Part shown: in pieces, positions 60,780 through 64,000 of the stretch | Position numbering within the stretch: the first letter of the stretch is position 1 | Layout: the number at the start of each line of letters is the position of its first letter | NCBI GenBank assembly: GCA_966211965.1 | Contig: CBIHON010000014.1 | Location: 1-64,000 of the forward strand | From: CBIHON01 sp966211965 | GTDB lineage: Bacteria; Pseudomonadota; Gammaproteobacteria; Burkholderiales; Burkholderiaceae_D | Length of the DNA stretch: 64,000 bases | Direction of reading: 5' to 3' | Translations under genes and position numbers: made by a program | Notes under the pieces: generated by a model | Seen by the model: only the letters and a program-made list of their open reading frames with translations | The model's database searches: none | Told to the model about the DNA's origin: nothing

Positions 60780-61492
60780 ATTTGACCGTCGGCTGGTATG
60801 GCAAATTACCTGGCGTAGGCGATTTCGCTTCGCGCGGCGTGTCGCGCCAAACGCTGGAAATCCTGGACAACTGGATGCAGGATGGTCTGACCACCCTGCA
60901 ACAGCGTACCGGCGAGTGGCTGACCCCTTTCTTGCACGCGCCGGTCTGGAACATGATCCTGCCGGCCGGCAAATTGTCACGGTTGCCGATGATAGGCTGC
61001 ATTGGCCCAAGCTGTGATCGCGTCGGGCGGGGCTTTCCTCTTACCTTGTTATTGTCGGGACCGGAATCGCAGGCCTTCCGTTCGCTGATTGCGCAAAGTA
61101 CTGACTGGCTCACCGGCACGCGTGAAATCCTTCGGCTGGCGATCGAGAGAAAATATTTGCCTGATCAGCTGGATCAGCAACTGCGCCAACTCACCGAAGT
61201 GTTCTGGTCGGCACGAACCTTGCCGCAGAATGCGGAGTCGTCTTTGGGGCACGATATTCTCGACGTGATCGGCCAGCCGGCTGAAGACGATGCAATCACC
61301 GTCCCGCTGGCCAGCGGCATCCTGCCGTGGCCCGATCTGGCAACGACTTTTCTGGATCAAAATGACCTGAGCTATTGGTGGGCCACGCCGACGCGCGATT
61401 TCCCGGGTGCGATTCCGGTGGTTCATCGCGGACCGCTGGATGCGGCACTTTTTTCCCGATTGTTCAGCGTCAATGGCGTGAACAATTCCTGA
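60761..61492 (+). CDS. tagF: T6SS-associated protein TagF (ImpM-like)
   Basis: A 243-aa cytoplasmic protein: GWYGKLPGVGDFASRGVSRQ is the ImpM/TagF signature, followed by MIGCIGPSCDRVGRGFPLTL and SGILPWPDLATTFLDQNDLS. GGAG precedes the ATG at 60761, which overlaps tssM by 19 bases. TagF represses T6SS after translation in threonine-phosphorylation systems by acting on the FHA protein, consistent with tagH and ppkA here. Confidence 0.93.
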   Translation: MSGKALDLTVGWYGKLPGVGDFASRGVSRQTLEILDNWMQDGLTTLQQRTGEWLTPFLHAPVWNMILPAGKLSRLPMIGCIGPSCDRVGRGFPLTLLLSGPESQAFRSLIAQSTDWLTGTREILRLAIERKYLPDQLDQQLRQLTEVFWSARTLPQNAESSLGHDILDVIGQPAEDDAITVPLASGILPWPDLATTFLDQNDLSYWWATPTRDFPGAIPVVHRGPLDAALFSRLFSVNGVNNS

Positions 61493-61523
61493 TGTCGACC
61501 GATTCATTTCCAAGGATGCAGTG

Positions 61524-62321
61524 ATGCTTTTTTCATCGTGCCAAGAGTTGGCTCAACACCCGCAAGGCCTGGACGGCGCGCTGCAAGCCCTGCAGCAGGA
61601 AATCCGCAGCCGTCCCAGCGAACTGAAGCTGCGCGTCCTGCTGTTTCAATTGCTGGCTTTATTGGGACAGTGGCAGCGTGCGCTGGCGCAGTTGCAGGTC
61701 ATCGCGAAATTGGACGAGGCCATGACGCCGTTGGCGCAAACCTATCGCAGCGCCTTGCGGGCCGAAGTGTTTCGTGCGGATGTGTTCGCCGGAAAAAGAA
61801 CGCCGCAAATTCTGGGCGAACCTAAAACCTGGGTAGCGCAATTGATCGAAGCCTTGCAGCAGGATCAACTGGGCCAGACTGAACTGGCCAACAACCTGCG
61901 GTTGGACGCACTCGATGCGGCGCCGGAAATCGCCGGCCGCGCAGGGGAGCAGGAGTTTGCATGGATCGCCGACGGCGACGTGCGGCTGGGGCCGCTTCTG
62001 GAAGCCGTGATTCACGGCCAATACTATTGGCTGTCCTTCGACCAGATCGCTCATATCCGGATGGAAGCACCGACGGATTTGCGTGATCTGGTATGGGCGC
62101 AGGCCCGAATCACCTTGACCAACGAGGGCGAGATTCTGGCGCTGCTGCCGGCGCGTTACCCCGATCTTGCGGGTGATGACGACTTGATCCGGCTCAGCCA
62201 GAAGACCGACTGGAAGCTGATCGCAGAAGACATGTATTTCGGCCGCGGACAAAAAATGTGGATGACGGACCAGGCGGAATTTGCCTTGCTCGACGTTCGT
62301 GAATTGCATTTCAAGGCTTGA
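61524..62321 (+). CDS. tagJ: T6SS accessory protein TagJ (ImpE-like)
   Basis: A 265-aa protein with a TPR-like N-terminal half (LQALQQEIRSRPSELKLRVL, QWQRALAQLQVIAKLDEAMT) and the ImpE C-terminal domain (FAWIADGDVRLGPLLEAVIH, YYWLSFDQIAHIRMEAPTDL, DLVWAQARITLTNEGEI). ATG 61524 is preceded by AAGGA; the GTG before it is an alternative. TagJ binds the TssB N-terminus and aids sheath recycling in H1-type systems. Found with tssE in tagJ-carrying loci. Confidence 0.92.
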   Translation: MLFSSCQELAQHPQGLDGALQALQQEIRSRPSELKLRVLLFQLLALLGQWQRALAQLQVIAKLDEAMTPLAQTYRSALRAEVFRADVFAGKRTPQILGEPKTWVAQLIEALQQDQLGQTELANNLRLDALDAAPEIAGRAGEQEFAWIADGDVRLGPLLEAVIHGQYYWLSFDQIAHIRMEAPTDLRDLVWAQARITLTNEGEILALLPARYPDLAGDDDLIRLSQKTDWKLIAEDMYFGRGQKMWMTDQAEFALLDVRELHFKA

Positions 62322-62328
62322 TGCCCAC

Positions 62329-62850
62329 ATGCTCCTTTCCAAACGCAATCAACTTTCCAAAGACCAGTTGCAACCGGCGTTGCTGGATCGTTTGACCGAC
62401 CACGCGCCACTCAAAAAGACCGAGTCTCTGGACGATCAGACCGTCAGCAAGTCGCAATTGCGGCAGTATGTGCTGAGGGATTTGACTTGGCTGCTCAATA
62501 CGATCAATGCCGAAAGCGTGTTGCAATTTCAGGATCTCGAGCATGTATCCGGTTCGGTGATCAATTTCGGTATACCGGCTTTTTCGGGCAGCCGCTTGTC
62601 AGACCTCGATTGGAAGGCAGTGGAAGAAGCCATCCGCGATGCCATCATCCGTTTCGAGCCGCGCTTGCTCCCGCATTCTCTGGCGGTGCGCTTGGCCACG
62701 CATAACGACCAAGTGCATCAGCACAATACCTTGCATTTCGAAATCCATGCCCAGCTTTGGTCGCAACCATATCCGCTCGAAATCCTGCTGCAGTCCAATC
62801 TCGATCTGGAAACCGGGCAGATCATCGTCCAGGAACGCAATAAGGTTTAA
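62329..62850 (+). CDS. tssE: T6SS baseplate protein TssE
   Basis: A 173-aa gp25-like protein: LQPALLDRLTDHAPLKKTES at the start, DLTWLLNTINAE, SVINFGIPAFSGSRLSDLDW, AIRDAIIRFEPRLLPHSLAV (the conserved EPR-containing segment) and a C-terminal strand region. It forms the baseplate core with TssF and TssG. ATG 62329 is seven bases after the tagJ stop. Confidence 0.94.
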   Translation: MLLSKRNQLSKDQLQPALLDRLTDHAPLKKTESLDDQTVSKSQLRQYVLRDLTWLLNTINAESVLQFQDLEHVSGSVINFGIPAFSGSRLSDLDWKAVEEAIRDAIIRFEPRLLPHSLAVRLATHNDQVHQHNTLHFEIHAQLWSQPYPLEILLQSNLDLETGQIIVQERNKV

Positions 62851-62853
62851 ACG

Positions 62854-64000
62854 ATGGACCCACGCCTGCTTGAGTACTACAGCGGAGAGCTGACCTACAT
62901 CCGCGAGCTTGCCTCCGAATTCGCCCAGCGCTATCCGAAGATCGGCGGCCGCCTGGGAATGAACGGCATTGAAGTCGCCGACCCTTATGTCGAGCGCTTG
63001 CTGGAGGGCTTCGCCTTTTTGACGGCGCGCGTCCAGTTGAAGATGGATGCCGAGTTTCCGCGCTTCTCCCAGCGCTTGCTGGAAATGGTGTATCCGAATT
63101 ACTTGGCGCCGACTCCTGCCATGGCCGTGGTGGAAATCAAACCAAGCAAAAGCCAGGGAAACCTGGTCGAGGGTTTCAAGGTGCCGCGCGGCAGCATCAT
63201 GCGCAGCAACGTCCCGCGAGGGGAATCCAGCACCGCTGAATTCCGCACCGCGCACGAGGTGACGCTGTGGCCGCTGCAAGTCGACGCGGTCCAGTTCGGC
63301 GGCCCGCCGGCCGATGTCTCGCTGGCGCAAAATCAGCTCAACCGGCACGTCAGGTCGTCGCTGCGCGTCAAGATCAAATTGACCGAGCCGATCAGCTTCA
63401 AGCAGTTGCGCATCGACAAATTGCCCTTCCATATCGCCTCGGCCGACATTCCGGCAACGCGACTATACGAATTGCTGGCTGCCCATGTCTGCGGTGCGCT
63501 CGTCTGCGTGCCGCAGCAGTACAATCAGAAAATTGTCGGGCATTTGCAACCTGGCGATATCGAACTGCAAGGGTTTTCTGAAGAAGAGTCGCTGATTCCC
63601 TATCAGCCGCGCGGCTTCCAAGGTTACCGGTTGCTGCATGAATATTTCGCTTTTCCCCAGCGGTTTTATTTCTTCACGGTCAATAAGCTGCTGGAGATTT
63701 TGCACGCGGTGCAGGGCGATAGCTTCGAGTTGATCATCCTGTTCGACCAGCAGCCGGGAGAACTTGACGCGGTGTTCACCAAGGAGCATCTGACGCTCTT
63801 CAGCACCCCGATCATCAACTTGTTCACCAAGCGCACGGACCGCATTGCGATCACACCCGAGCGGCATGAATACCATATCGTGATCGATCGTACCCGGCCA
63901 ATGGATCACGAGGTTTTCGCGGTCACCGAGGTCACCGGCATGTATGCGGAACGCTCCGAGGAGCAGACCTTCAGGCCCTTCTATTCCTCTCTGCAGCACG
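62854..64000 (+). CDS. tssF: T6SS baseplate protein TssF, N-terminal part (runs off window)
   Basis: Open from ATG 62854 to the right edge (382 codons). MDPRLLEYYSGELTYIRELA, then GRLGMNGIEVADPYVERLLE and GFAFLTARVQLKMDAEFPRF, RLLEMVYPNYLAPTPAM is the strongly conserved TssF/ImpG start. Full TssF is about 600 aa, so the last third lies outside. Three bases after tssE. tssG should follow. Confidence 0.95.
   Translation, partial: MDPRLLEYYSGELTYIRELASEFAQRYPKIGGRLGMNGIEVADPYVERLLEGFAFLTARVQLKMDAEFPRFSQRLLEMVYPNYLAPTPAMAVVEIKPSKSQGNLVEGFKVPRGSIMRSNVPRGESSTAEFRTAHEVTLWPLQVDAVQFGGPPADVSLAQNQLNRHVRSSLRVKIKLTEPISFKQLRIDKLPFHIASADIPATRLYELLAAHVCGALVCVPQQYNQKIVGHLQPGDIELQGFSEEESLIPYQPRGFQGYRLLHEYFAFPQRFYFFTVNKLLEILHAVQGDSFELIILFDQQPGELDAVFTKEHLTLFSTPIINLFTKRTDRIAITPERHEYHIVIDRTRPMDHEVFAVTEVTGMYAERSEEQTFRPFYSSLQH

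Overview
The window looks like part of a betaproteobacterial chromosome, most likely Burkholderiales and plausibly Oxalobacteraceae. This is an inference from moderately high GC, the minCDE and fusA proteins, the imuA-imuB-dnaE2 cassette, a type VI secretion locus of the tagF/tagJ/ppkA kind, and the BPSL0067/STY0301 protein pair. I could run no similarity search, so all family names rest on motifs and remembered family sequences.

Layout. 1-3.5 kb is the right end of a filamentous (inovirus-like) prophage: a compact minus-strand operon with a gpIII-like adsorption protein running off the left edge, a major coat protein with its terminator, a gpV-like ssDNA-binding protein, several tiny membrane proteins and, unexpectedly, a type IV prepilin-like gene at its head. 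A repressor-like gene with tandem operators reads rightward into a tRNA-Thr(CGT) gene, the probable attachment site. 3.8-6.8 kb holds a secreted GH114-type glycosidase, an IS5-type transposase remnant and a type IVa pilin. 6.8-11.4 kb holds minCDE and a stand-alone elongation factor G. 12-34 kb is a mixed region: a VOC protein plus cytokinin-dehydrogenase-like oxidase, a secreted esterase-like protein, small membrane proteins, a MerR/TipAS-type regulator with an MFS pump, a secreted metalloprotease, a lipoprotein, a frameshifted beta-helix gene, a TonB-like protein, a histidine kinase and a GGDEF-EAL protein sharing one sensor module, and a MotA/MotB-type stator pair. 34.1-35 kb is a probable T6SS amidase and immunity pair. 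35.2-41.7 kb is an SOS module: dnaE2, imuB and imuA divergent from cho across one LexA box. 42.9-64 kb is a type VI secretion locus: tagH and a lipoprotein, tssCBA on the minus strand, then ppkA, two accessory proteins, hcp, tssJ, tssK, tssL, tssM, tagF, tagJ, tssE and the start of tssF. tssG, clpV and vgrG are not in the window.

The most unusual signal runs across the whole window. At least six intergenic elements of about 120-195 bp (5944, 11741, 20263, 35008, 45719, 54005), with short or truncated relatives (3811, 5897, 11618), share one plan: YTAR-type ends, terminal inverted repeats of roughly 12-35 bp, and a strong central hairpin. Their primary sequences differ widely, yet the arms remain complementary. 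One begins exactly at the tssJ stop codon inside the T6SS operon. Further items outside ordinary annotation are a 28-codon leader ORF overlapping tssL, a 35-codon phage membrane gene, a 44-codon ORF overlapping the tonB-like gene, a 51-aa DUF3096-type protein and a 34-bp perfect palindrome.
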